Of a stretch of DNA of 64,000 bases, positions 10,486 to 20,877 are shown in pieces. The notes under the pieces were generated by a model. The model did not search any database. It was given only the letters and a program-made list of their open reading frames with translations, and was not told the origin of the DNA. The stretch lies in the NCBI RefSeq assembly GCF_000350225.1, contig NW_005179211.1, positions 1 to 64,000 on the forward strand. The letters are read 5' to 3'. The translations under genes and the position numbers were made by a program. The DNA comes from Chondrus crispus (lineage: Eukaryota > Rhodophyta > Florideophyceae > Gigartinales > Gigartinaceae). Within the stretch, counting starts at the first letter, position 1. Each line of letters begins with the position of its first letter.

Positions 10486-13400
10486 TTAACCCTGTGCCGC
10501 GGTTGTAGACGTTCTAAAGTTCGGACCAATCGGGGTTTTTTCCCGTAACTCTAGTTCTCGATGGAGTTAAGAGTCCTAACAAAGTGCTCTGGAAGCCGCC
10601 AACTGTCCCCTTTCTACCACGCAAGATCATTCATAGAAAAGCTAAGTACTTCTCGAACTAGAATCTACTTTAAAAACAGGGGGTGGACCGATGTGAGAAC
10701 TGGACCGATGTGAGAACTGGGCCAAAGTTCTCACATTTCTCACAAAAAAGTATCCAAATTCTCACACTTCTCCGGGAGATGGTACGTTCTCACTGAGACT
10801 TGTGACATATTTCTGTGAAATATTTTGAGACTCTCCCTCGCCACAATGAGAATGTACCCTCGGAGGTAGACGTCTCAAAGTGTACGGAGAACATCTCCCC
10901 GGACAGCGAGAGGGTTCTACAAACATTTTGTAGAGCCTGTTTTTCATGCTCAGAGTAGGGGTTTTGGCGCTGAACGCCCATGCATGATACAATTCTCGTT
11001 GGGCTTGCACGATTTATGATTAATTATGCCTCGCTCTACGCCTCTTTTTTCTTAGAGAGTCATTGAAAGCTTCAACATCTTCATGGCTAGGGGCACCACG
11101 CTTCAGTTTGTTTGCGCTATGCCATGAATTCCAGCAATTCTTGCAGATAGCTTGGCGACAAACATTGCACCACTGAACCTGTTATGAGCCTTTGCGTTTA
11201 GAGACCGGCTTTCCATTCCGCACTTCCCTAATTGTCCAACTACATAAAACACAGTACGTTGCCTGCCCAACCACCCGACTGTGTCTCAAAGAACTATCTA
11301 GCCTTTTCTCCTTGTTTTAGCCGACATTATATCTCTCAGCTGCCCCCCTAGCAAAAAGAGGAGTGACACGATTCGCGGATGGGTTTGTTGCTCCTCTTTC
11401 CTGTATGTTCAACTTGCGCCATGCTGTCCAATCTTTGGCAAGGAGCCTAGCAAACTTTCCAAAGGTTTCGCATTCAGTAACACGATGTCTCAGTTGAGAG
11501 TATCCTTTGTTACCAGTACTTTCTCTTACAGAAGGTAATTTCCCTTGCTCTCTAGCCATATTTAAACGAAAGCATATCGCAGCATTGTTAACCTGCATCA
11601 CCAATAGACGAGCTATTATGCTCGTCACAGGGGTTTCCGAAATGTTTCAGCGGGCTAACGTCTTCATGTATCTTGATATTACATCAACGCCTCCTTTAAG
11701 GTAATTCCAATAAACCGCCGGCGTCAGGCGGATCATTCTTGCTGGGGGTAGAGGGCTCCCTCTGGAGCGTATAAGGCGACGGATGCCATTACTAAGACTG
11801 TAGTACGACGAAAGACTGTTGATGTCTGAAGCATGGGACTGCTTTAGTAGACCATCATATTCTTTTGGAATATACTTCGTTTCTCCCCCCACCCACCCGA
11901 ATCCCACGCAACTAATGCTGTCTAAAGCATGCGTGTAGGTGTGGCGTATGCTCTCCGAAAATTCTATGAGACAAGCGTAGATAATACGACCATGGGTAAC
12001 GTTTCCACTTGTACCAACAACATATAAAATGTGTCTCAGGCCCAAAGTAGCTGCATGGTGCATACACTGTACTCTGTAAGGTGATGATGGCACCAAGGTC
12101 CTGAATAATTCGTCAGATGTGCCGCACGAGCCGACGTTTGACAACATAACAAACGGTCCGTATTTTTCCCGTGTGTTAGTGGCCTCGTTAACTGTTCCAA
12201 GTGAAGTCGTTGTTTTGATTTCTGCGGCACAAACAAATGATTGTTCCAGTTCATCCGTGCACGCTATGATAGCGTCTGGACTATCCGCTATCATCTTACT
12301 GCTCTTGCTTTCAATCAAGCCTACTGTACGAATGTGTTGGACCGAAAGCTTCCTCACACCAGAAAACGCGTAAACCACTCCATCAAACACAGCCCGTTCG
12401 CGACAATATGCCCCTTTCTGGTCCGATAGGAACCCAGGAATTCCCCTGAGAACCTCGACCTCATTTCTCGACCCCTCCTTCATCCCTGCGGTAGAAACCA
12501 GTGGCTTCATCACCCAGGCATGGAGGGAGGCTTCGCGTAGGGTTTGAAGAAGCTGCGTTGCCGAATCCTCGAGGCGTGACTCCACTGACATTGGTACATT
12601 TTCGGCAGTGTCCAGGTCTACAGCACCTGCCTGAAGGTCTGCCTTGAGCTGAAAAATGGCAGTCAGCAATACAACTTTTGCAGGTGAGCCTGCCACGCCC
12701 CTTCCAAACACTTGCAACATCTGCTGAAGGTCGTTGCGAGTAAAGGCGTTGACTCTACTTCTTGAATAGCGAGCAATTCTTTCCGCCAAGTCACGGCTTT
12801 GTGATGGCTGAGGAATCGAGCGCAGAACCACTCCAAATAAAATGCAAATGCGCTCCCACCTGACCCGAAGTAGCTCTAAACAGGAGTCGTACTCAGCGGG
12901 CAATGGGTTGGAACCCCTACCAATAGTTGTACCCCGCAGCTTCCAGGCCATCGCACCCAAATTCCTCTCGAAGTCCCGTGTCACAGCGGCAATAAATGAG
13001 TGTCCCGTCCGGGACGTGAAACGGAACGCGCGCAAAAGGAACCAGATGGGGTCCTCCGACTGATGAAAGGTGAGCGCGGATACCCGTTGTAATGCTTGGT
13101 CCACAACTTGGGTGGCTGATAAACTCCGGGAAGCGGAATCTTCCATAGGCGACGCTGTGCTGCATGCAGCAGTCCTGCCTCTCTTTTCTGAGTCATACAG
13201 AACCTGGTCCTCCTTAATTGACTGCAGAGAACCCTCAACGCGGAACCGACTGTGGGGGACAATGGCAAAGCTGCGTGAATTGAATAGCTTCCTATTGTTG
13301 TGAATCATGGCCGCTATGCGGCCAGAGCAGCTCTCTCTATACAGGCAGGCCTCCAGATCCCTTCCAACATGGCGGGCTGGCCCTTCCCATTTCTTAGTTG

Positions 13401-15640
13401 CAATACAAACAGCCCTGCACCCACTCTCCGAAACCACCATTCCCCTCGACCTTCTAGAAATAGGACCGCTTCCAAAGACGTACGGATACGTCAGGTCACG
13501 TTTATGTGTACCCAAAATTGTGGCGCCAAGAGTAGTGCAGACAAACTTGAGGGTCTCCTTTGAGTTTTAACCCCGGTCCGCGGCAAAAATTGCTTCAGCC
13601 ATTGGCCTCAGTGCTCCTGTCGTGGAAGCGCCTTGCAGTAGTTGAACGAGGCGCTCCCACGTGTGCACAAGCTTCTCACCACAGCGAGTGAAATGGCATG
13701 CGAAGAAAACTGAGGTGAGAGCGGATCCTAAAGTATTCCCGACTGGACCCAGCCCTTTCTTGGGATTATTGTGCTGTTGTAGAAAGGAAAGTTGAGAAAC
13801 AGCTCTGGAGGCCATGCGCAAATGGTCATCTTCCAACGACAGGACGGTCGAATTAGGCACATAGAGTAAGTCTCTGTTCACGGCGGCCACCTCAGACTCT
13901 ATATCAGTGATTAGAGATGTCGCTCTGTTTGCGGAACGACACCAGCCAGTGGCTGTGTAGTCAACTGCACTTCGTTTCTCTTTGCAACCTGTAAGTGATG
14001 ACCAAACTTGCCGATACTTATCGGCTGAAATCCCCATACAGTAGAAATAAACTTCTTCGTTGGGATCACATACAACGCTAGGGCCCTCATCATAAGATGC
14101 GCAAAGAACATGAAGAATTAGTAAACCTAGTAGCTCCTGACTTGTTGTAGGAGCAAAACCTCTATGATGCAGTGAACGATTAGCCACAGACTTTAACTTT
14201 TCAAAAAGACTGTCGTGTAAGAATATTTGAAGCGCGTTAAGCCGTGTCAGGGAGAATCGGCAATGTTGCGGTCCGGCAGCTCTCTGGTTTTCCCCCAATC
14301 CGTTGGCCTCATTAGTTTCATTTTCATAGCAATGGGCATCGCTCTCTCTACTGGAGAGCTCAGAGAGCACGTTATCCAAAATAGAATTTGCTTCTTGAAT
14401 GAAACGCTCTTCCAGGATGGAATCCACTTCGTCGACAGTAACATCGAACTCCAAAAACGGACTTTCATATTCCCATTCAGCAAGGCCGCCTTCTTGCTGG
14501 CCGACTGCTCGAGCTGCCAGTTCATCGTCGTTAACGTCTTCTGCTTCACACTCTGCAATTTCTCTGTCCCCAAAATATTCTCCTGGCTGTTCACAGCGAT
14601 CCTCATCAAAATTATGAAACACACCACTCCAAAGATCCTCACACAGCTCCCCACCAGAAGCAAAATTGGCTCCAGGGTTGGTTGCAAATGTACGAAAGGG
14701 CTGCAAAGATTGCAGCTCAGACACAGAGACAATCGTTTCTTCCTCCATGGCGGAGGAAGAGCTACTTCTATCTGCGTTGGCGTCTGAAGTGGCGTCAACA
14801 AGGCCGTTGTGGTACTCCTGTGAGAAAGGGAGGTCGCTTCCATCCAAAGATTCCACCACTTCCTGGCTATACAGCCTATCCTCATACATCTGTATGAAAT
14901 TGTCGCCTGGCGTCTGATGCTTTACCTGAGATGCATCATTCAAGCTAATGATTGGCTGTCTCTCAGGAAACCCATTGAATGGAACTGGAGATCATTGTGA
15001 TGACGGTATACTGGAGCAATCAAAAATCCCCGGCGATGAGCCAAAGTTCAGAGAGGGAAGCCGGCTTGAAGGTTGCGATGACAGATTTGGCAACGTTCTT
15101 CCTAATGCCCCAGGCTGCGTTAGTGTTAAAAGAGAGGGCGGAGGCTCAGTTTCAGGAATAAACGAGTCCTGAGTATTGTATGCATCCGCATCAGGGGAAA
15201 CATCACGACGCGACATATATTATAGCGAGGCGATCGTCAAAAATGGGTCAGAAAGTATTGATTGTGCAGATTGGTAGTTGACGAATCGGCGAAACTCGGA
15301 GAGTCTCCGAAAGAAAGGAAGACGTCTCGCACCGAAGGAGAGTTCTCAATGCTCGAGAGAGAGTCTGCATATGGTCTACAAAACATGCTACTAGTAGTAG
15401 CAGAAAGAGATGGTTTAGGAGATATCTCAAAACCATCCCCAATACGTGGCACAATTACTGGCACAAGGCGACGGCGGCGGTGACATCTCGAAAATGTTCT
15501 CAATCAAATAAAACATTTTGAGACCTCTCAAACAGTTGTGCCCCTTTGAGACGGTTGCCGGACCGTCACTTTGAGAAATCTCAAAAACCGTCAACTTTTT
15601 ATAGTGACGTCGAATCGTCTACAACAGGGCACAGGGTTAA
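10486..15640 (-). mobile_element. complete TTAA-flanked DNA transposon, piggyBac-like
   Basis: The ends are inverted repeats directly bounded by TTAA on both sides (10486-10489 and 15637-15640). The left end reads CCCTGTGCC, a 3-base variable part, then GTTGTAGACG. The right end, reverse-complemented, reads CCCTGTGCC, a 2-base variable part, then GTTGTAGACG. TTAA duplication and CCCT termini are hallmarks of the piggyBac superfamily. The element is about 5.15 kb, long for the family. Subterminal zones (about 10695-10990 and 15285-15600) are dense in TGAGA/TCTCA words. A single minus-strand gene fills the interior. The element looks complete in outline, but its gene is interrupted by stop codons, so it is probably no longer autonomous. 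Confidence 0.85.
11020..14943 (-). pseudogene. decayed piggyBac-like transposase with PD-(D/E)XK-like domain
   Basis: One minus-strand frame of about 1307 codons runs from the Met at 14943 to a TAA at 11020-11022. It is interrupted by four in-frame stops (13567-13569 TAA, 11647-11649 TGA, 11317-11319 TAA, 11182-11184 TAA) but no frameshift. The order is: acidic N-terminus; helical region with QELLGLLILHVLCASYDEG; LSLEDDHLRM, which fits the first catalytic Asp; FAADRG just before the first stop, fitting the second (piggyBac proteins commonly have D-x-x-Y here); then GTHKRDLTYPYVFG. Further on, SPDAIIA (about 12280) followed by AAEIKTTT (about 12215) is a PD-(D/E)XK nuclease signature of the YqaJ/lambda-exonuclease type. 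The tail has three CxxC pairs (CVLC, CNVC, CKNC), as in the cysteine-rich C-terminus of piggyBac transposases, then a basic KKRRR end. Confidence 0.75.
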
Positions 15641-16615
15641 GTAGTATAAAAGCCAACCAGCGACGACGGCGATCGATTGAATAAACTCATCGTAGAACTT
15701 CACACATTCTTGCACTAGATTGCAACTGTATATCAAAACCAGTGCCTGCTTTGTACAGTAGTTCGAACTAACATTATTCACTTGCGTACCGCTTGAATTC
15801 CACTGAAGGGCTTTGTCGGCATATGCGACATACAGCCATGCATTTCTTCTAGAATTTTTGTCCAGCACTTGAATCAGTACTGTACAGGTGTATGTAGGGG
15901 CAACAACGATGCCTCCGTCTGCCTGAGGGCCGTTCCTAACGAAGAGTTCGCGAGGGAGAGGACGAAGGATCCTTTCCCAGGGTCTTGAGCCGGCGGTCGC
16001 ACCTGACCTCTGGTACAGTACTCGTGTACCGAATGTACAGGTGTGGTTTAGATGGATCATAACAGCACACATACTTTACCATTGCGCACCGTAGCTCCTC
16101 TAAACGCAAATTAAGGGGGCATCGGTACATTGCCTGTGGTATGAGTTTGATCATCATCAGCATATCCACGGATGCGTTTCTGCAGACACAACAACAATAA
16201 ATGAGCCTCGAGGAGAAGTGAACAACCCGTTCTGGGAACGGCACGCACCCCTGACAGCGAGACACAATCAGTGCTGCTTCTAAACTTTATTGACGCGCTA
16301 TTTCACACTGCGGAGGAAAGGGGAGGGAGATGGAGCAGAGAGAGTGACGAGACAGTAAAGTTTAAACAAGGAATTCGTTTACTCAATACAGGTGTACACC
16401 TGTCTCCATAACAGTGCAGCACTTGTTGCTTTGTCAGAGGAGTGGCGGCAGCGGTGGCCCTATTGTCTCTGAAGAGCCATTACAGGCCTCCCGGAAGGAA
16501 GCAATTTCATGGAGGGATCGCGAGTTCTTGTAAATGGGTCAGGAGATGATTGATTTCGAATGCTGGATACTGTATTCCGAACCAGCCATGGCATCTCTCT
16601 TGGTCTCTTCGCCCT
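15641..16615. other. non-coding DNA, no gene recognised
   Basis: Contains TACTGTA/TACAGTA words at about 15757, 15875 and 16015 and a weak 157-codon minus frame without recognisable motifs. No element ends were found apart from the TTAA boundary on the left. Confidence 0.4.
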
Positions 16616-16618
16616 AAT

Positions 16619-16817
16619 GCTATGACACATAACTTTTTCTTGTAATCCTAGCGGGAACCCCTAAATCCCCTTCACAGTTATATCTATTATATGACACATA
16701 AGTTTTTCTTGTAATCCTACTAGGATTACAAGAAAAACTTATGTGAATCCTAGGGGTCAAAGTTATGTGTCATATAATAGATATAACTGTGAACCTAGTA
16801 GGTTCACAGTTATACCC
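16619..16817. repeat. nested palindromes beside assembly gap
   Basis: 16695-16745 is a palindrome with perfect 25-base arms around one C (arms begin CACATAAGTTTTTCTTG). 16782-16814 is a second with perfect 16-base arms around one G (TATAACTGTGAACCTA). Pieces of both recur in inverted order at 16619-16690 and 16757-16790 (TATGACACATAA, CACAGTTATATCTATTATA), so the whole 200 bases can fold into several alternative cruciforms. Confidence 0.85.
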
Positions 16818-16917
16818 CCGGGTAAACCACACGTTGTTCATGCTCACTTCCTTGTGTTCTTGCTGGATAGTACCGGCTTGCTTTGCGTGTTCTGCACGAC
16901 CAAACAAGAACAGTACA

Positions 16918-17534
16918 GGGGGGGGGGGGGGGGGTCGCGATATAGTGCCATATNNNNNNNNNNNNNNNNNNNNNNNNNNNNNNNNNNNNNNNNNNNNNNN
17001 NNNNNNNNNNNNNNNNNNNNNNNNNNNNNNNNNNNNNNNNNNNNNNNNNNNNNNNNNNNNNNNNNNNNNNNNNNNNNNNNNNNNNNNNNNNNNNNNNNNN
17101 NNNNNNNNNNNNNNNNNNNNNNNNNNNNNNNNNNNNNNNNNNNNNNNNNNNNNNNNNNNNNNNNNNNNNNNNNNNNNNNNNNNNNNNNNNNNNNNNNNNN
17201 NNNNNNNNNNNNNNNNNNNNNNNNNNNNNNNNNNNNNNNNNNNNNNNNNNNNNNNNNNNNNNNNNNNNNNNNNNNNNNNNNNNNNNNNNNNNNNNNNNNN
17301 NNNNNNNNNNNNNNNNNNNNNNNNNNNNNNNNNNNNNNNNNNNNNNNNNNNNNNNNNNNNNNNNNNNNNNNNNNNNNNNNNNNNNNNNNNNNNNNNNNNN
17401 NNNNNNNNNNNNNNNNNNNNNNNNNNNNNNNNNNNNNNNNNNNNNNNNNNNNNNNNNNNNNNNNNNNNNNNNNNNNNNNNNNNNNNNNNNNNNNNNNNNN
17501 GAGGCGTGCGCAGGAGAAATGTCCCCCCCCCCCC
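16918..17534. other. assembly gap flanked by inverted G and C runs
   Basis: Unresolved bases span 16954-17500. The left flank is GTACAG then a run of about 17 G; the right flank is a run of about 13 C then TGTATC. The flanks form an inverted repeat, which may be the ends of a small element or the cause of the gap. Frames crossing the gap are artefacts. Confidence 0.6.
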
Positions 17535-17835
17535 TGTATCTGATATGCTGTGAAGGCCCTTCACGGGTCTTAGCTCTATTGTAAATAAAGGCACACGCCT
17601 GCGGGATATGAGTATTCGTGCAGTATTTTGAACTGAATATATATACTGTATTACCTTAAAAACGAATCTCATGTTGCACGTGATACTGAAACGTACTGTA
17701 CCCAAGGGTACAGTGTATTCGGCGAGGGACATTCTGCCTATTGGGCCGATCAGTACTGTGCCGAATGTTTGACAGCGGTTGTATTTTTCATCTTTGCTTT
17801 GCTGAAGTTCCGACGAGCAGCAATGGATACTGTAG

Positions 17836-18022
17836 CTTGTCTACCGGTTTGTGTCATACATCTACGTGGCCGAGCATTTCACTGTCAGCCGGTAGACAAG
17901 CATATTGTCCACTGGCTACAGCGTGCAGACACGCAGCCTCGTGCTGCGATATGGTGCCCTCGGCAAGCCTCGGGGCACATATCTGCACTCGGCGCGTGTC
18001 TGCACTCGTAGCCAGTGGACAA
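17836..18022. repeat. fold-back element, copy 1, with adjacent hairpin
   Basis: 17836-17847 and 17889-17900 are perfect 12-base inverted arms (CTTGTCTACCGG). Immediately after, 17905-18022 is a 118-base fold-back: it opens with TTGTCCACTGGCTAC and closes with GTAGCCAGTGGACAA. Nested arms (GTGCAGACACGC and GCGTGTCTGCAC) lie around a central GCCCTCGGCAAGCCTCGGGG. The same architecture and boxes recur at 52296-52414 with different stem sequence. Not coding. Confidence 0.8.
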
Positions 18023-18515
18023 CCCCTATATGTCTCGTACCTATGGCGTGCAAGCCAACGTTCCCTGAGAGTTAATAGTGCTTGCCGTTTGCCGACAGTT
18101 GCTTGACACTTTATCAGGAGGCAAGAGGAGCGCTGTTGATGTTGCTCTGATCCTCACCGACAAGTCTTACAGTCGGGCTTCCGTAACCTCAGCTATACCC
18201 GTTCTGTGGCATGTCTACTGGAGCAGGCCAGGTGCATCTTGGAACCAATTGGATCCTCCCCTTCGCAGAGCTGACGAAACGACTTCATGATTCGAATGCC
18301 TCGTGACCCCGCGTGACGTCATCGGTGTGAGTGCAACGAAAATTTTCTCACTAGAATAGAGAACAATACGCTGGTGCTATTGATCGATGATGACCGCAAA
18401 TTTTTTCCGGAGAGGGTCATACGTTCAGAAACGAGGACCTCAACAACACATCAAATACCTCGTCGATTCCAGGAGCTTTGACATATCCTTCGAGTATAGG
18501 AATAGAACACCAGAA

Positions 18516-18523
18516 TATAAATA
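18516..18523 (+). promoter_or_regulatory. TATA box
   Basis: TATAAATA, 122 bases before the main start codon at 18638 and 44 bases before a short upstream ORF. Position and match are good for a core promoter of the membrane-protein gene. Confidence 0.6.
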
Positions 18524-18559
18524 GAGGGCCATTTCGATATCACACATAATACCGCAACA

Positions 18560-18625
18560 ATGTCTAAGAGACCCCCTCGATGTCGCAAACACTTTATCCT
18601 GCGCCTCTTCATTGCTTCGAAGTAG
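18560..18625 (+). CDS. upstream ORF, 21 codons
   Basis: ATG in a good context (ACAATG) encoding a 21-residue, strongly basic peptide (MSKRPPRCRK, then HFILRLFIASK), ending in TAG 12 bases before the next ATG. It lies between the TATA box and the membrane-protein frame, so it probably sits in the same leader. It may dampen or condition translation of the main frame. Alternatively it is part of a first exon or a chance ORF. Confidence 0.35.
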   Translation: MSKRPPRCRKHFILRLFIASK

Positions 18626-18637
18626 TAGTGTTACGCA

Positions 18638-19738
18638 ATGATTGTTGCAGAACTACCTCTCGCCTCGGAAATCGCAAACTTGCTAAACTTCTTTATCTGT
18701 GACATCATCCTTGTCGCAATAATCATGAAAACAACGTCGGTCCTAGCCGGTATGTGGAATCAGTTTCAGTTTTCTCGCTCAAAAGGCTTGTATCTCCATT
18801 CAATTCCGCTTCCCCATGTTGGTGGTGGCATCGTAATGAGGCAATCATTCTCTCTCGTGGCATTGGTCCTGATTCGAGTCTCTGTGATAACTGCCATTTG
18901 CGTCAGCAACTTCGGACTTGAAGGGCGTTCGCAACCCTCTTTCACCTCAAGAGATGTGACCATCCGCCGGCCAGGTCCGTTTCCGAAAATGTCCCCAATC
19001 GAAATTTCTGACTACTTGTTTGATACAACACAGATCCGACAGCGCTGCTTGTACAACGACGACGGGGACATTGAGTTTGCGTCAGTTCTTGATGAAAAAT
19101 GTTTTCCACGAATGAGAACTGAATTGTACATTAAGACCCTTGCGTTGAAGTTTGTCAATATAAGACGAACACTGAAGAATTGTAAGCAGGTCAAGACTCT
19201 TCCGCCCTTGTTCACTATTCTGCAATGCGACGATATCGATATGAATTGTTTAGGCCCGCATACAAACACTGGGATATTAGATCCTAGATCATGTGAAGCT
19301 GTTGTGTATGATGGGGATGTATCATGGCATTGCCCTTATCGAGATGGCTTCCGCATTGATAACAATACGGCGCAAGAAGCAAAATGTCGCAAGGTGGGAG
19401 CGAAAAGAAATGACATACGGTTGTGGACGACTCTGTACAGAAAGTATACTTTTGACGTGATCGAGGCCCTGTTCGGGGCTGCATATGGTGTGCAAACTAG
19501 CATTAAGCAGGATGTTCCGGGCGAAATCAAGAATGTAACGAACGTTACACTCTGGTGGCTGATACCGATAGCATGGGTCATCCTTGTTCTATTGGCGAGC
19601 AGTATATGGGTAGTGGTGATGCGGTGTTATGGCATTACTCCTATCGCGCATGATGAGAGGTCGTTGGTGAGAATGTTGGAAGAAAAATCAGACATTGAAT
19701 CAAGTACTGCGTCCAACGGGGTGGAAATTGAGTGGTGA
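18638..19738 (+). CDS. membrane protein with Cys-rich ectodomain, unknown family
   Basis: A 366-residue frame. A second Met at residue 67 (18836) begins a textbook signal peptide (MRQSFSLVALVLIRVSVITA), so the mature protein may start there and the first 66 residues may be leader or a mis-chosen start. Residues about 95-300 form a lumenal or extracellular domain with about nine cysteines and NVTNVT sites for N-glycosylation. Residues about 306-329 (WWLIPIAWVILVLLASSIW) are a transmembrane helix, followed by a 35-residue acidic cytosolic tail. This fits a type I single-pass surface protein. No domain family is recognised. TATA box, leader and codon pattern support a real host gene. No intron is needed. 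Confidence 0.7.
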   Translation: MIVAELPLASEIANLLNFFICDIILVAIIMKTTSVLAGMWNQFQFSRSKGLYLHSIPLPHVGGGIVMRQSFSLVALVLIRVSVITAICVSNFGLEGRSQPSFTSRDVTIRRPGPFPKMSPIEISDYLFDTTQIRQRCLYNDDGDIEFASVLDEKCFPRMRTELYIKTLALKFVNIRRTLKNCKQVKTLPPLFTILQCDDIDMNCLGPHTNTGILDPRSCEAVVYDGDVSWHCPYRDGFRIDNNTAQEAKCRKVGAKRNDIRLWTTLYRKYTFDVIEALFGAAYGVQTSIKQDVPGEIKNVTNVTLWWLIPIAWVILVLLASSIWVVVMRCYGITPIAHDERSLVRMLEEKSDIESSTASNGVEIEW

Positions 19739-20877
19739 TGAAGAAGTGTTTGATTGACACCGACGATAGAAGCGTATCTGCTCAATTGAGGCACAGTGTA
19801 ACGATTAAGCCGTGGATCAGCCTCATGACGCACGAATGCATGCAACTTTGCAAATGCTGAGAATTCAACGTCCCAACAAAGAAGCTAAGATAACGTAGTT
19901 CCGGGCTATGATTTCTAATGCAATTTGGGAGAGAGCAATGAGGCTGTCCTTTGTAGCACATAATGGTGAGGCAATGACGAGCTTTTCGCTGGATGAAATT
20001 CCCCCCCCCCCCGCCCCCCCCCCCTATTAATTGCTTGTGCTCATGATGAGTAACAGAGATTAGTTATTTAAGGCGCTCTCAATAGATACTCACTCCAGAA
20101 GGAGGAAAATTTGCAAGCGCTCACACTCAATCCATAATTTAGTATTAGCTGCAGTTATTGATGTCTTTCTTTGGCAAACTAAACTAGCAGAGAGTGAAAG
20201 AAGAAGCAGGATTTGGTGACTTGATAGGCGTCATGGTTCGCTCTACAGCGAGCATTGTTTCTTTTCAATGAACATGATCTGAGTGCATTGGATGGAGGGA
20301 GACAGGGACCCAGAGGTGGTAATGTTGGCGTCAACATACGGCATCAATGCAACGAATTAGGGCGTGGATTAGAAACAGTCAACGGTAAGCAAATGTCACA
20401 CAAACCGCACAAGCCTAACAGTCATCACTGTTGAGACATTATGGCTTTCGAGACCCACGCATTACGTTCCGTTCGCATGCGCATTACTCAATATTTGCTG
20501 TAAAGGTCTAATGTGCCCTCTTCCATGTCCCCTCATCCCGAACACCGTTCTCCCTGAGATGTACCTCAACGTGAGCTCGAAATCTTAAGTACAATGTTGC
20601 ATTCTGGCGCCATACAGTTTTCTATTGTTGGACCTGTTCAGCAGTAAACTCTGTGACAGAGCGGAAAAGTTCTGGCGGAAACTCCGAGAGAGATCGTTTT
20701 GCGCGAAGTTGTCGAAGCATTCACTCCCAAGCTATTTTTCTTCTCTATCGAAAGAGAACACGAGTGCAATGCTTCCTACTTACACAACCAACAAGACTGC
20801 AAAGTGTAATCTTTATGTTTCCTGTTTTCAATGAATAAATGCGGCAGTAGTGTACCACTCCAGAAAAGTATTATTTG
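19739..20877. other. intergenic, no gene recognised
   Basis: No ORF above 70 codons with coding character. 20000-20024 is a nearly pure C run broken by one G. No RNA gene or terminal repeats seen. Confidence 0.45.

Noticed and set aside
16743-17732. Frames of 260 to 320 codons across the first gap
   Set aside because: They are made almost entirely of unresolved bases.
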